Shown here piece after piece: positions 45,663 through 55,788 of a stretch of DNA of 64,000 nt. Location: NCBI GenBank assembly GCA_001770015.1, contig MEQB01000052.1, positions 36,057 to 100,056 of the forward strand, written 5' to 3'. Numbering within the stretch: position 1 is the first letter of the stretch; every line of letters begins with the position of its first letter. The notes under the pieces were generated by a model. The model had not been told where the DNA came from. It saw only the letters and a program-made list of their open reading frames with translations, and made no database searches. Origin of the DNA: Bdellovibrionales bacterium RIFOXYC1_FULL_37_79 (GTDB lineage Bacteria > Bdellovibrionota > Bacteriovoracia > Bacteriovoracales > Bacteriovoracaceae). The position numbers were made by a program, and so were the translations under genes.

Positions 45663-48600
45663 TTATGAACATCCCGTGGTAGCGCCACAACTATTACATT
45701 TTAAACAACTACCATTTCGAAGCAGCGTCATGGCACCACACTCGGGACATGGATCTCCCTCATACCCCTTCATCTTAGCGGTCTGCCTTTTCTTGGCTTC
45801 GGCTAACATTTCCGAGTTGGATTGCTTGGAGAAAACTTTTTGCGAACTGCTGACTCTCCCATCCGCATGAAGATTATCGCCTTCCATGATCTGCAAAAGA
45901 GGCTCTTCATTTACTTTTTCTCCTCGAACCGTATCTGATTTCAAATCCTCCGGTACCACATGAACCAGGTCATGCCTTCCAAGATACTTCATACCGAGAT
46001 CTCTAAAAATATAATCAATCACAGAAGTGGCCATCTTGATGTTATCATGTCCCACGACCATACCATTTGGCTCGAAGCGGGTGAAAGTGAAGGCATCCAC
46101 AAATTCTTCCAAAGGAACACCGTATTGAAGGCCTAGCGATATGGCTATCGAGAAGCAGTTCATAAGCGATCTAAAGGCTGCACCTTCCTTATGCATATCA
46201 ATAAAGATTTCACCTAGAGAATTATCATCATATTCACCGGTTCTTATATAAACTTTATGTCCCGCCACAGCGGCTTTTTGAGTATAGCCAAGTCTTCTAT
46301 TTGGCAGGGCCCTTCTTTTCGAGACTTCCTTATAAATAATTTTCTCGACAATCTTTTGGGCCACCACTTCCACTTTTTCTGTCTGGCTTAAATCATCCCA
46401 GTCTAAAATGGCCAGATCCTCAAAGGCCTGGGCATTAAGTGGTTGGGATAATTTTGAGCCATCCCGATAGATGGCGTTAGCCTTTAACATGTATTGCCAG
46501 GATAATTTATATACATCCCCGATTTCTTTTACCGAGGCTTCGCTTGGCATATTCACTGTTTTGGAAATGGCACCTGAGATATAAGGTTGTACCACGGCCA
46601 TCATCTTCAAATGTCCCACGGGACTAATCATTCTTTTTCCATATCGTCCACATTTACTGGCACAATCAAAAACTGGTAAATGTTCCGGTTTTACATGTGG
46701 AGCGTTTTCAATGGTCATGGTTCCACAAATATAATCATTCGCCGCCTGAATCTGCTCTTTAGAAAAATTTAATTTTTTTAACACGGACAATTCAGGATCA
46801 TTCATTTCACTATCAGACAATTTCAAAGTCTCTCTTAAAAATTGTTCGCCTATAATATACTTGGAAAAAGCAAAAGAAATATCAAATGCGCTAGAGAGCG
46901 CCCCATCAATCCTTTTGATGATTTCCTCGGAAAGCCCCTTCTCTTTCAATGTTTTTTCGTTGATATGAGGACAACCTTTTAACCCGCCAGATCCAACTGC
47001 ATAGAAAACAATCTCATCAATTTGCTTTTGAGTATATCCTAAAATCTTTAAGGCGGTTGGCACTGATTGATTGATAATTTTGAAATATCCCCCACCTGCC
47101 AGCTTTTTAAATTTCACGAGGGCAAAGTCCGGTTCAATACCAGTGGTATCACAATCCATCACCAGTCCGATCGTTCCAGTGGGTGCAATGACCGTCACTT
47201 GGGCATTTCTATAACCGTGTTTTTCTCCCAGAGTAAGAGCTTCATCCCAGGCCTTTTTGGCCTCCTCTTTTAAATATTTATCAGTTTCAAAATTTCCCAT
47301 GACCACAGGTTTAATCGTGAGATCCTCGTAACCGGTTTTTTCTCCGTAGGCTGCTCTTTTATGATTCCTGATAACCTTGAGCATATGCAATTTATTATTT
47401 TCATACCTGGCAAATGGCCCATGCTCTTTGGCCATCAAAGCACTCACCTTGTAAGCAGTCCCGCCCATAATCGCTGAGATACTGGCGGCAATATTTCTCC
47501 CCCGCTCACTATCATAAGCAACCCCCATAATCATCAGGAGGGCCCCCAAATTGGCAAACCCCAAGCCGAGGGTTCGATAATCAAAGGATCTCTTCGCAAT
47601 ATTCTCGGAAGGAAACTGGGCCATTAAAACTGAAATTTCCAACACCACAGTCCACAAAGAACAGGCGTGAATAAAGGCATCCACATTAAACATGCCCGTG
47701 ACCTGATCGTAGAATTTAGCTAGGTTCAAGGAAGCCAGATTGCAGGCAGTATCATCCAAAAACATATATTCGCTGCATGGATTGGAGGCATTGATTCGGC
47801 CATCTCCCAAGCAAGTATGCCACTCGTTGATCGTATCATCAAACTGCAAACCAGGATCAGCACAACTCCAAGCTGCCTGATTGATGGTATTCCAAAGATC
47901 GCAGGCCTTGACCTTTTTGGCAACTTTTCCATCAATGCGATTGATAAGTTCGAATTCACGGTCTTCATCCAAGGCCTTGAAAAAGCTATTGGGAACTCTC
48001 AAGGAATTATTGGAATTTTGTCCGGAAACCGTTTCGTAGGCTTCAGAGTTCCAATCGGTATCATAAATTTCAAAGTCAATCCGCTTTTCCCCCTGTTTGG
48101 CCAGATCAATGACCCTGACAATGTAATTCATGGGCACATTATCATTGACGGCGTCCTTGATAGCGAGCTTTAAAGCTTGATTGGTTTTCGCTGAAAATCG
48201 TTTTTCCCCTTCTACCGTATTCAAACTTTCATAGATTTTATTCAAATGTTTGCGACAGATTTTAGAACCGGTCACCAAGGCTGCGACCTTTCTTTCCTCT
48301 TTGGCCTTCCAGGTGATAAATTCTTCCACATCTGGATGATCCAAATCTATGCACACCATCTTGGCAGCCCGGCGGGTAGTGCCCCCTGATTTAATCGCCC
48401 CCGCAGAACGATCACCAATTTTAAGAAAGCTCATAAGTCCCGATGAGGCTCCCCCCCCGGATAAACTTTCGCCTCTCCCTCTTAAATTAGAAAAATTAGT
48501 GCCAGTGCCTGATCCATATTTAAACAACCGGGCCTCTCTGATCAATAAATCAATAATGCCACCCTGATTGACCAGATCATCATTAATTGATTGAATGAAA

Positions 48601-49145
48601 CAGGCATGAGGTTGCGGTCTTTCATAGGCAGAAGTTGAAAGGCAAACTTCCTTCGTTTGCGGATTGACGTAATAATGTCCCTGTGGTTTTCCCACAATAT
48701 TATAAGAATTAAAAAGTCCGGTGTTAAACCACTGAGGAGAATTCGGAGCCGCCATTTGATTGGCCAGCATATATTCAAGTTCATCTTGAAAGGTATCAGC
48801 ATCTTCTTTGGTTTCAAAATAATGAGAAGACTCTCCCCAGGTTCTCCAACATTTTGCCATCCGGTTAAACACTTGCCGGGCATCCGTTTCGCTGGAAAGA
48901 ATGGGATTACCTTTTTCGTCCTTTAACGGGTTTTGATTCTGGTCATATTGGGGAACAGAGGTTTTTCTAAAGTATTTCTGAGCAATGATATCCGTGGCAA
49001 CTTGGGACCATCCTTCTGGCACCACGACCTCTAATAAATTGCTTCCGCTTCCATCGACGCTTTTAATTTCGCTAATTCGCTTGACAAATTTAAAACTATC
49101 ATAAGGGCCTTTATTTTTTTTGGTAAATAGTCTCTTAAATTTCAT
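45663..49145 (-). CDS. nrdJ: Class II (adenosylcobalamin-dependent) ribonucleotide reductase
   Basis: Reduces ribonucleotides to deoxyribonucleotides with or without oxygen, using B12. The 1160-residue protein shows [33 protein letters not shown] (active-site Cys and the radical-site region), [20 protein letters not shown], and a C-terminal zinc ribbon with two CxxC pairs (CPECG, CNSCG), typical of long NrdJ. AAGGAGAG lies close upstream of the ATG. Two NrdR-box-like palindromes lie 100-160 bases upstream. No cobalamin riboswitch is recognisable in the leader. The HExxH/barrel gene follows after one base. Confidence 0.95.
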   Translation of the reverse strand: MKFKRLFTKKNKGPYDSFKFVKRISEIKSVDGSGSNLLEVVVPEGWSQVATDIIAQKYFRKTSVPQYDQNQNPLKDEKGNPILSSETDARQVFNRMAKCWRTWGESSHYFETKEDADTFQDELEYMLANQMAAPNSPQWFNTGLFNSYNIVGKPQGHYYVNPQTKEVCLSTSAYERPQPHACFIQSINDDLVNQGGIIDLLIREARLFKYGSGTGTNFSNLRGRGESLSGGGASSGLMSFLKIGDRSAGAIKSGGTTRRAAKMVCIDLDHPDVEEFITWKAKEERKVAALVTGSKICRKHLNKIYESLNTVEGEKRFSAKTNQALKLAIKDAVNDNVPMNYIVRVIDLAKQGEKRIDFEIYDTDWNSEAYETVSGQNSNNSLRVPNSFFKALDEDREFELINRIDGKVAKKVKACDLWNTINQAAWSCADPGLQFDDTINEWHTCLGDGRINASNPCSEYMFLDDTACNLASLNLAKFYDQVTGMFNVDAFIHACSLWTVVLEISVLMAQFPSENIAKRSFDYRTLGLGFANLGALLMIMGVAYDSERGRNIAASISAIMGGTAYKVSALMAKEHGPFARYENNKLHMLKVIRNHKRAAYGEKTGYEDLTIKPVVMGNFETDKYLKEEAKKAWDEALTLGEKHGYRNAQVTVIAPTGTIGLVMDCDTTGIEPDFALVKFKKLAGGGYFKIINQSVPTALKILGYTQKQIDEIVFYAVGSGGLKGCPHINEKTLKEKGLSEEIIKRIDGALSSAFDISFAFSKYIIGEQFLRETLKLSDSEMNDPELSVLKKLNFSKEQIQAANDYICGTMTIENAPHVKPEHLPVFDCASKCGRYGKRMISPVGHLKMMAVVQPYISGAISKTVNMPSEASVKEIGDVYKLSWQYMLKANAIYRDGSKLSQPLNAQAFEDLAILDWDDLSQTEKVEVVAQKIVEKIIYKEVSKRRALPNRRLGYTQKAAVAGHKVYIRTGEYDDNSLGEIFIDMHKEGAAFRSLMNCFSIAISLGLQYGVPLEEFVDAFTFTRFEPNGMVVGHDNIKMATSVIDYIFRDLGMKYLGRHDLVHVVPEDLKSDTVRGEKVNEEPLLQIMEGDNLHADGRVSSSQKVFSKQSNSEMLAEAKKRQTAKMKGYEGDPCPECGAMTLLRNGSCLKCNSCGATTGCS

Positions 49146-49247
49146 AATCTCTCCTTAATTTTTTGAAATTTAGTGTGTGCTTAATTTCCAAGGTTAAATT
49201 TATACCCTTATGGTTACCCGGCCATAAAGTTACGTCAAGAATAAAAA

Positions 49248-49304
49248 CCACAATATATAGTGCCATTTTCCGTCATTTTTATGACGACATACAAGATATT
49301 GTAT
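49248..49304 (-). promoter_or_regulatory. Pair of predicted NrdR boxes with an intervening palindrome
   Basis: 49248-49263 (CCACAATATATAGTGC) matches the published NrdR-box consensus acaCwAtATaTwGtgt at 14 of 16 positions with a perfect core. 49289-49304 (ATACAAGATATTGTAT) matches at 13 of 16. They are 41 bases apart centre to centre, near four helical turns. Between them lies CGTCAT-TTTT-ATGACG (49271-49286), a perfect 6-bp inverted repeat. A further small hairpin (TTATGG/CCATAA, 49208-49227) lies in the likely leader. The boxes are in the region shared by nrdJ and the divergent gene at 49432. Confidence 0.65.
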
Positions 49305-49431
49305 AACTGACAATTTCACTAAACTTTTATTTAAAATCTAAACTAAAGCCTTGGAGTATCCAAATTGAATCTATCGTTTTATGCTATTTGGGAATAAATC
49401 AGACAAACCAAAAACGTAAGGTCTAAAATCT

Positions 49432-50226
49432 ATGAAAAAAATAGTGCCTAAGCAACCTTTTATTTCTTACATTTTACTTTTAATTATCTCATCAATTTTT
49501 ATTTGTGTGGATATCTTCGGCAACTCTTTAAATATTGAAGAACCAAAATCAAAAGCAGTGGACGTGGAAAAACTAACCCTCGAAACCGTGATGCACGAAA
49601 ACCCCGGGTGTCCCGAAAATTCTGACTGCAACCAGGCCACCGGAAAAAAATTTTCTAAATGGTATCAATTTTTAAAATCATCAAAGAACAATACCGAGAT
49701 TGAAAATTATATTAAAAGCGAAGGCATGCCCGCTCCTGCCTGGTCCACCATTGAAAAATACCATGACCAAGAAATGGCCTTCTGGGATTCCCGTTGTCTT
49801 GCTCACCGTCAAAAAAATAATAAAATATATGAGGCCATCCTTTTTCCCAAAGGAGTGCTCCAGGATAGTAATGAACTTTTTTGGGATGATCTATTTGTCA
49901 TGCTAAGTCCTGACAATATTACCAAATACCAGATCCCCCGTAACGAACGGCCAATTTATCTGGATGGAATACAGATCGTTTATATCAAGGAAGAAAATGA
50001 TCGGTACTTGGGGATTAAATTGGATGCTCAGGGAAATATCAGCATTACCGATTTGATCACTCCCGCAGAGCTTCCCCAGCTAGTCGATTGTCCCGACCTG
50101 CTTAAAAACCAATTTAAAGCAGAAAAAAATAATAAAAAACTTTATCATAGTTATCAATGTCAAACCATTTGGAATATTCAAAGTAAAAAAAGTGCCATCA
50201 TTATGTATTATCTGGCATGCATTTAA
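49432..50226 (+). CDS. Exported protein of unknown function
   Basis: The 264-residue product has a hydrophobic N-terminal segment (ISYILLLIISSIFICVDIFG) that is a signal peptide or anchor. The mature part contains several Cys (GCPENSDC early, SRCLAH, VDCPDLL, YQCQTIW, and Cys next to last), compatible with two or three disulphides. It is mixed alpha/beta with no recognised domain. It is divergent from nrdJ and ends one base before the convergent glf stop. A role in nucleotide metabolism is not suggested by its sequence. Confidence 0.6.
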   Translation: MKKIVPKQPFISYILLLIISSIFICVDIFGNSLNIEEPKSKAVDVEKLTLETVMHENPGCPENSDCNQATGKKFSKWYQFLKSSKNNTEIENYIKSEGMPAPAWSTIEKYHDQEMAFWDSRCLAHRQKNNKIYEAILFPKGVLQDSNELFWDDLFVMLSPDNITKYQIPRNERPIYLDGIQIVYIKEENDRYLGIKLDAQGNISITDLITPAELPQLVDCPDLLKNQFKAEKNNKKLYHSYQCQTIWNIQSKKSAIIMYYLACI

Positions 50227-50227
50227 T

Positions 50228-51358
50228 TCAAATTTGGGCAAAAAGATCAAGCGCCTTCAAAATAACCTGATGCATATCCATATAGGCATACTCGCCAAGG
50301 CGCCCTCCCAGATACACATTTTTTAGGGTTTGCGCCTTAGCTTTATATTTTTCATAAATCTCTTTATCTTTTTTCATCCCGATAGGGTAATAAGGCACTT
50401 CCCCCTTCTTGGTTTCCTTGGATTTTTCATAAAAAATAATGGTCTTGGTTAAATTGGAAAAATCAATTTCTGGATGATAATGACGAAATTCATGGCATCT
50501 GGTATAGGGATTCTCCATATCGGCAAAATTCATCACGCTGGTGCCCTGAAAATCATTAAGGGGCACAGTTTCCTCTTTAAAGGTCAGACTGCGCCAACTC
50601 AACTCACCATAACAATAGTCAAAATATTTATCAATCGGTCCTGAATAAAAAATAATTGCCTCCCGGGGAAGCTGATCTCTGATATCGAAATAATCCACAT
50701 TATACCTGATTTCAATCCCCGGACGCTTAAGCATCTGATTGAAAATTTCCCCATAACCAAGGCCAGGTATTCCCTGATAACGATCGTCGAAATAATTTAA
50801 ATTATAATCATAACGAACCGGCAGTCTTTTAATAATATAGGCCGGTAAATTTTTAGGATCTTGATCCCACTGCTTAACCGTATAGCCCTTGATAAACGCC
50901 TCATACAACGGATAACCAATTTGGGACACAATCACATCCTCAAAACTTTGCACAACCTTGATTTGAGCAGCACTACCTTCTGTTTGCAGTAACCATTTCG
51001 CCTCGGCAGGAGTCAAATTTTTTTTGTAAAACTGATTGATCGTCATCAAGTTGATCGGCATTGAATAGACTTCATTTTTATATTTGGTCAACACCTTGTG
51101 GCGGTAATTATTAAATCCACTGAACTGATTAATATAATTCCATACCCGGTCATTATTGGTATGAAATATATGGCTGCCATATTGATGAACTTCAATATTC
51201 GTCTCCCGATCCAAATATGAATAACAATTTCCACCCGGATGATTTTTGGCCTCCAAAATAAGCACTTTCTCCTTCCTAATCGTCGCCAACCTTTCGGCCA
51301 GGGTCAGTCCCCAAAAACCTGCTCCCACTACGATATATTTAAAACCTGAAAATTCCAT
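50228..51358 (-). CDS. glf: UDP-galactopyranose mutase
   Basis: Flavoenzyme converting UDP-galactopyranose to UDP-galactofuranose, the donor for galactofuranose in surface polysaccharides. The 376-residue length is standard. It shows the N-terminal FAD motif VVGAGFWGLTLAERLA, EAKNHPGGNCYSY, HQYGSHIFHTNNDRVW and, at the C-terminus, GGRLGEYAYMDMHQVI, all characteristic of Glf. AGGAG six bases upstream supports the ATG at 51358. Divergent from a GT2 glycosyltransferase, which suggests a shared polysaccharide pathway. Confidence 0.95.
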   Translation of the reverse strand: MEFSGFKYIVVGAGFWGLTLAERLATIRKEKVLILEAKNHPGGNCYSYLDRETNIEVHQYGSHIFHTNNDRVWNYINQFSGFNNYRHKVLTKYKNEVYSMPINLMTINQFYKKNLTPAEAKWLLQTEGSAAQIKVVQSFEDVIVSQIGYPLYEAFIKGYTVKQWDQDPKNLPAYIIKRLPVRYDYNLNYFDDRYQGIPGLGYGEIFNQMLKRPGIEIRYNVDYFDIRDQLPREAIIFYSGPIDKYFDYCYGELSWRSLTFKEETVPLNDFQGTSVMNFADMENPYTRCHEFRHYHPEIDFSNLTKTIIFYEKSKETKKGEVPYYPIGMKKDKEIYEKYKAKAQTLKNVYLGGRLGEYAYMDMHQVILKALDLFAQI

Positions 51359-51397
51359 TTTTTCTCCTGACCATATTTCATTTTATGATTTATAGTT

Positions 51398-51403
51398 TAT
51401 AAT
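51398..51403 (+). promoter_or_regulatory. Possible -10 box of the GT2 gene
   Basis: A perfect TATAAT 27 bases upstream of the ATG at 51430. The -35 region is AT-rich without a good TTGACA match, so the call is tentative. Confidence 0.3.
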
Positions 51404-51429
51404 GGGACTTGCAAAAAGGAAAAAATAAT

Positions 51430-52137
51430 ATGAACAAACTTGATTTAAAAATTGTAATGCCGGTTTACAATGAAGAACTTAACATAGAAAAAGTCATTGC
51501 CGACTGGATAACGGAACTTAGAAAACTGAAAATGTCTTTTAAGTTATTCGCTTACAATGACGGCTCGAAAGATGCCACCCGGGATAAACTAGAACTGCTA
51601 AAACAAAACTATCCGGAACTAAATGCCATTCATAAGGAAAACTCCGGACATGGCCCGACACTTTTAACCGGATACCAAGATCGCACTCCGTCTGAGTGGA
51701 TTTTCCAGGTTGATTCCGATGATGAAATGTCACCGGCTTACTTTCATCTGCTTTGGAATGAACGAAAAAACTATGATTTTTTAATTGGATACAGGACCAA
51801 CCGTCACTCGCCACTGCCACGAAAAATAATCAGCTTTATTTCACGCTTTACGGTGACACTTTTTTATGGAAGCGGCGTTTATGATGTCAACTCACCTTAT
51901 CGATTGTTTAAAACGGCGTTTTTCGACCAGCTCATCGCCAAAATTCCAAGCGACACTTTTGCCCCTAATGTAATTTTATCAGGCCTTGCATCCCTTTACC
52001 AGGCCCGATGCAAATCCTTCGACATTCCCCATAGTGAACGAAAACTGGGGGAAGTTTCCATCAAAAAATGGAAACTGGTAAAAGCTGCCATGAAATCTTT
52101 TTATCAGACCATCAGGTATCGTTTTACTCTCAATTAA
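51430..52137 (+). CDS. Family 2 glycosyltransferase
   Basis: The 235-residue GT-A fold enzyme transfers a sugar from a nucleotide-sugar donor. It has IVMPVYNEELNIEKVI at the N-terminus, the AYNDGSKDATRDKLE segment, and the metal-binding region QVDSDDEMSP (DxD-type). It resembles dolichol-phosphate-mannose-synthase-like GT2 proteins and lacks C-terminal membrane helices. The ATG at 51430 is preceded by AAAAGGA; the frame opens earlier at 51409 with a non-ATG codon. The neighbouring glf suggests assembly of a galactofuranose-containing glycan or similar. Acceptor unknown. Confidence 0.85.
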   Translation: MNKLDLKIVMPVYNEELNIEKVIADWITELRKLKMSFKLFAYNDGSKDATRDKLELLKQNYPELNAIHKENSGHGPTLLTGYQDRTPSEWIFQVDSDDEMSPAYFHLLWNERKNYDFLIGYRTNRHSPLPRKIISFISRFTVTLFYGSGVYDVNSPYRLFKTAFFDQLIAKIPSDTFAPNVILSGLASLYQARCKSFDIPHSERKLGEVSIKKWKLVKAAMKSFYQTIRYRFTLN

Positions 52138-54034
52138 TCTCATAAAGCCACAAATTGGCCCCCAGTTCGTCACTGGTAACACTTCCAAAACGATCCCAAC
52201 CTTGCTCCTGGGCACCCAGGCCGCTGCGGGAAAAAGTCGTTTCATCAAACCAGGTATTTAACAGATCAAAGGAATTTTTGCTCCATGACCCATTCATATC
52301 AAAAGCCCGATACCACTTATTGGTCTTGACCTTTTGAACAAACATCCAGTGTTTATGCCCATCACCAGGAATACCCATGGCGTATCCCGGTTCCGTAAAT
52401 ACGTCCGATTTATTGACATAATAACTGCTCGCTACCCAAGGAGAATAAGTCGGTTGGTAAAAACCATACCCGAGATACAGCATATCAATTTTATACCAAT
52501 CAGTATGACGATCTAAAACAGTAGCGATCCGATCCCAAGCATCCTCCTGACGGGGAAAGACATCAAAAAAACCCTTATCCAACAAATTTAAAGATTTCTC
52601 CAGATCATGTTCGGTTTCGGTTACAAAATTGACACCATCAAAATTCTCAAGATTGATAAAATAATCTATAACCCCGATATCCTTTTTAAAATTCTCATTG
52701 CCTTCCTTGTCCACTTTTTCCTGCCACTTTCCTCTCAATTCAAGCATTATGTTATTAGCAGATGCCAAGGACTGCTCTAACACTTTTCTATATTGCGGAT
52801 CTATTTGAGCAACCGCAAGTCCTGCTTTCAAAATCGCAAAATGCATAATCTTGGCGTAAACATTGGCAATGCCGTGCTGTCCGTTCTTTTTCAAAGCAGT
52901 GATTTGTTCTCTTAATAGGGCAATTTGCTCCCCGGGTTTTTCAAAAATATCCAGCACGATCATATCAGCAACACCATCTCGGTTTAAATCCTCGGTCATG
53001 AATACCAGTTCTTGCAGAGAGTTTTTCATAACCCGGTCCAGCTCCTTGGGATAAAAAAACAATCGATAAACCCCTTCCATGGCCAGGTTATATCTGGTGT
53101 TAAAGGGATGCTTAAAATAACTCTCACACTGAGCATCGGTCAACACACTGCCTGGATTGGCTTCTGTAGTGGTTTTGCAGTTTTGGGAAAAGACCCGGGT
53201 ATTCCAAATAAAAGCATTTGATTCCAAGGATTGGGGCTTGAAATTACCATCCCCCCGGAACTCATTGTAGTGTGTTTTTTCATCCTCACTACATTCATTG
53301 GTACTTAGAAATTTCTTTAATCCCTGTTCATATTTAGCAAAATCTTCTTCATAATAAACATTTTGATCTACCTTGGATAAATAGTTCTTCAAAATAAAGC
53401 GGTACTCACAGGTGGTCATGGCATCCACCGAATGTTGATCGACAGTTTTATAACTAGAGCCATTACCACCAAGCGCATTCAATCTAAAATTATAAAGCCG
53501 CACGCTTATTTTCACCAGATCGTTATATCCTTTTCCTGTCAATTGTTCCCAAACACCTAGGTCCTTATCGTAGGTTTGTTTTTGGTTTTTAACTATATTG
53601 ATATTTTGCACCCACTTCAGTTTGGCTTCCAACAAATCTACGTTATCGCGAAATTCTCCACAGAGGATGGTTAAAAAGTTATGGGTATTTTGATGAATGG
53701 TCAATCCATCCACCTTGATCTCAGGGCAGCTGTTATTTTTCTTTTTGGTGCCTGTACACAGATTATAAACTTTTTCGATATCGCTATAGAGCCAGAAAGT
53801 ATCTGAGTCGATCCCTTGCTTATTAGAAATATAGTTAAGCTTTTCCACTGCCTTTAAAATTTCCACATTTTTATAATTCGGATAAGGCACTTGTGCACTG
53901 TTTTGTTCCACCGATTTGGCATTACAAAGCTCGTTCCATAAAACACCACCTTGAGGATTTTCCACCAGGGTTGAAGCAGCGTTAACATTTCCCACTGCAC
54001 CAAGCATCATTGCCATTAACATTAATTTTCTCAT
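52130..54034 (-). CDS. Secreted protein with EF-hand-like motif, unknown
   Basis: The 634-residue product has a signal peptide (LMLMAMMLGAVGNVNA, cleavage likely before AST). Near residue 348 lies DLNRDGVADMIVLD, a DxNxDGxxD calcium-binding loop as found in EF-hand, dockerin or FG-GAP contexts. The rest is mixed, with several Cys (for example CNAKS, CTGTKK, CGEF, CEYRF, CSED). No catalytic motif is recognised. AGGAG sits six bases before the ATG. It is last in an operon after the PLD-like and DNase-I-like genes, so it may be a helper or a third exported hydrolase. Confidence 0.65.
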   Translation of the reverse strand: MRKLMLMAMMLGAVGNVNAASTLVENPQGGVLWNELCNAKSVEQNSAQVPYPNYKNVEILKAVEKLNYISNKQGIDSDTFWLYSDIEKVYNLCTGTKKKNNSCPEIKVDGLTIHQNTHNFLTILCGEFRDNVDLLEAKLKWVQNINIVKNQKQTYDKDLGVWEQLTGKGYNDLVKISVRLYNFRLNALGGNGSSYKTVDQHSVDAMTTCEYRFILKNYLSKVDQNVYYEEDFAKYEQGLKKFLSTNECSEDEKTHYNEFRGDGNFKPQSLESNAFIWNTRVFSQNCKTTTEANPGSVLTDAQCESYFKHPFNTRYNLAMEGVYRLFFYPKELDRVMKNSLQELVFMTEDLNRDGVADMIVLDIFEKPGEQIALLREQITALKKNGQHGIANVYAKIMHFAILKAGLAVAQIDPQYRKVLEQSLASANNIMLELRGKWQEKVDKEGNENFKKDIGVIDYFINLENFDGVNFVTETEHDLEKSLNLLDKGFFDVFPRQEDAWDRIATVLDRHTDWYKIDMLYLGYGFYQPTYSPWVASSYYVNKSDVFTEPGYAMGIPGDGHKHWMFVQKVKTNKWYRAFDMNGSWSKNSFDLLNTWFDETTFSRSGLGAQEQGWDRFGSVTSDELGANLWLYEIN

Positions 54035-54061
54035 ATCGACTCCTGTTTATTTTTTATCCTT

Positions 54062-55786
54062 TTAATCATCATCTTCCGGGGACGCCACACACGTCATACT
54101 AATGGGAAGATGATCTGATATAATTTCTTGCAAAAACATTTGCGAAAATTTTTCCACACTTTGGGTGCCAAAAACACGCCTTTGGAATTCTGCCACTTCC
54201 GTATCAATTTCATGATCGGTAATTTTTTCCAACCGCTGGGCCGCCCCCGATCCCTTAAACACCAATACATCCTTCAAAGAAGTTCTATATTCAGCAATTA
54301 TTTCTTCCATACTTAAAGCTTTGCTCTCCACGATATATTGCCCCACTCGATTGGGCAGATTTGCATCAAGAAAAGATTTCTCCTGCCTGAAATCGAAAGC
54401 ATGCGCCGTTGACGGCCTACATTCCGACACATCCTCTGGCACCAACAGAAAATGGTCATAGCTACTCACCATGCCATCACCTTTTTTATCTCTAGAAAGC
54501 GAAGTCTTGTCCGTCACCAATAATTCATGCCCGGGGAAATCTCCCAGAATTTCACTCCAATAATCGACCTTATTTTTTACCAGCTCCTTATTTTCCAGGT
54601 TAAAATCCCCCATCAAAATAATGTCCTTCTCTCCATCTTTTTTTAATGTATTGATAAACTGAAGTAATTTTTTAGTTTCATAAAAGCGGGTAAACACCCT
54701 GGGATCAATTAAATACTTAAGTCTTCTTTCCAAAACATTTGCGCTTATTTTCAAGGCAGCTTGCACTTCTGCCAATTTTTTTTCTTCGGCTGACAAATAA
54801 TCCTTATTTTGTCCAGCTTCATGGGCCTTGACCTGCTTTAACACCTTGGCAAGCAAGGTTGAACTTAAAGTGGGAACCTCGCATCCCTCTGGATCAAATT
54901 CCTCGTCCAGCATTTTTTTAATGGCATCCATACAATCTTTTTGACATACATTATTCAGTTCACTCGGAGCCCTGAATCTGGCGTGCATAGCAAGTAGGGT
55001 GAAATCAAACGCCCCTGCCTTGAAACTGGCCATAAACGGAATGCGGGCAAACTGCTGTTCTATATTCTCTTCAAAGTAAGGTATACAACCAAGAATTCTA
55101 TTTTTGGGAGGTAAAACCGCCTCCTTATAGGAAATCTTTCCGGTTGAATCCCAATTCAAAATAGTAGGTTTTTGTAAAAGCTCATAAACTTCATTTTTAC
55201 AATGTGACGATTCGATGAGTTCAACTGAATCTCCACGGTAATAATAGGCCACCAATTCCTGGGTTTTACTTTGAGTATAGGGTGCTAAAATCATCGCCCA
55301 GTTAGACTCTGGATATTTTTTTCTAAGCAAATTCAAGATATTTAAATACCCTGGAGTCCGATAAGCTTTCCTCGCCTCTTCCAGCGAAATCTTGCCCTGG
55401 TCAAGCATACTTCGAAGCAGGACATTGGTTTTGGCATCATCCCCCATCGCCGGTAAAACTTCCACGGCCCCCACCACATCCCACTGGGATATAATATCTG
55501 CGATGATTTCCAGGTCCTTATACTTGGTCTGGCCGGTGGTCATGTTAAACACATTAAAGCCACCAAGCTTAATTTCATCAATCCCCTTGTCCTTGGCGAT
55601 GTTTAATCTTTTTTCTTTTTCAAACAAGGGAGGATAAAGGTGATACATATCATTACACTCGGCCAAGGCCCCCATGATTGCCACATTATCCTGGCATTCA
55701 TTTAAGATATTGCTATCAAACTCCTTATACGCCCAAGCATTCTTCATCACTAAAAATATAAATATAAAAATCCAATAACGATTCAT
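54062..55786 (-). CDS. Secreted endonuclease/exonuclease/phosphatase-fold protein
   Basis: The 574-residue exported protein has a signal peptide (WIFIFIFLVMKNAWA). EEP (DNase-I-like) motifs are in order: LGGFNVFNMTT, a Glu in VVGAVEVLP, LAMHARF, ILMGDFNLEN, SSYDHFLL and ISDHLPISM. These are the metal- and phosphate-binding residues of this superfamily, so it is likely an active nuclease or phosphodiesterase. A helical insertion (about 270-350) separates the halves. It starts two bases after the PLD-like gene stop. An extracellular or periplasmic DNase is the most natural reading; a sphingomyelinase-type phosphodiesterase is the alternative. Confidence 0.8.
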   Translation of the reverse strand: MNRYWIFIFIFLVMKNAWAYKEFDSNILNECQDNVAIMGALAECNDMYHLYPPLFEKEKRLNIAKDKGIDEIKLGGFNVFNMTTGQTKYKDLEIIADIISQWDVVGAVEVLPAMGDDAKTNVLLRSMLDQGKISLEEARKAYRTPGYLNILNLLRKKYPESNWAMILAPYTQSKTQELVAYYYRGDSVELIESSHCKNEVYELLQKPTILNWDSTGKISYKEAVLPPKNRILGCIPYFEENIEQQFARIPFMASFKAGAFDFTLLAMHARFRAPSELNNVCQKDCMDAIKKMLDEEFDPEGCEVPTLSSTLLAKVLKQVKAHEAGQNKDYLSAEEKKLAEVQAALKISANVLERRLKYLIDPRVFTRFYETKKLLQFINTLKKDGEKDIILMGDFNLENKELVKNKVDYWSEILGDFPGHELLVTDKTSLSRDKKGDGMVSSYDHFLLVPEDVSECRPSTAHAFDFRQEKSFLDANLPNRVGQYIVESKALSMEEIIAEYRTSLKDVLVFKGSGAAQRLEKITDHEIDTEVAEFQRRVFGTQSVEKFSQMFLQEIISDHLPISMTCVASPEDDD

Positions 55787-55788
55787 GA

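Noticed and set aside
49141..49431. Cobalamin riboswitch upstream of the B12-dependent reductase
   Set aside because: No B12-box-like GCCACTG element or multi-helix leader could be recognised in the 286-base region.
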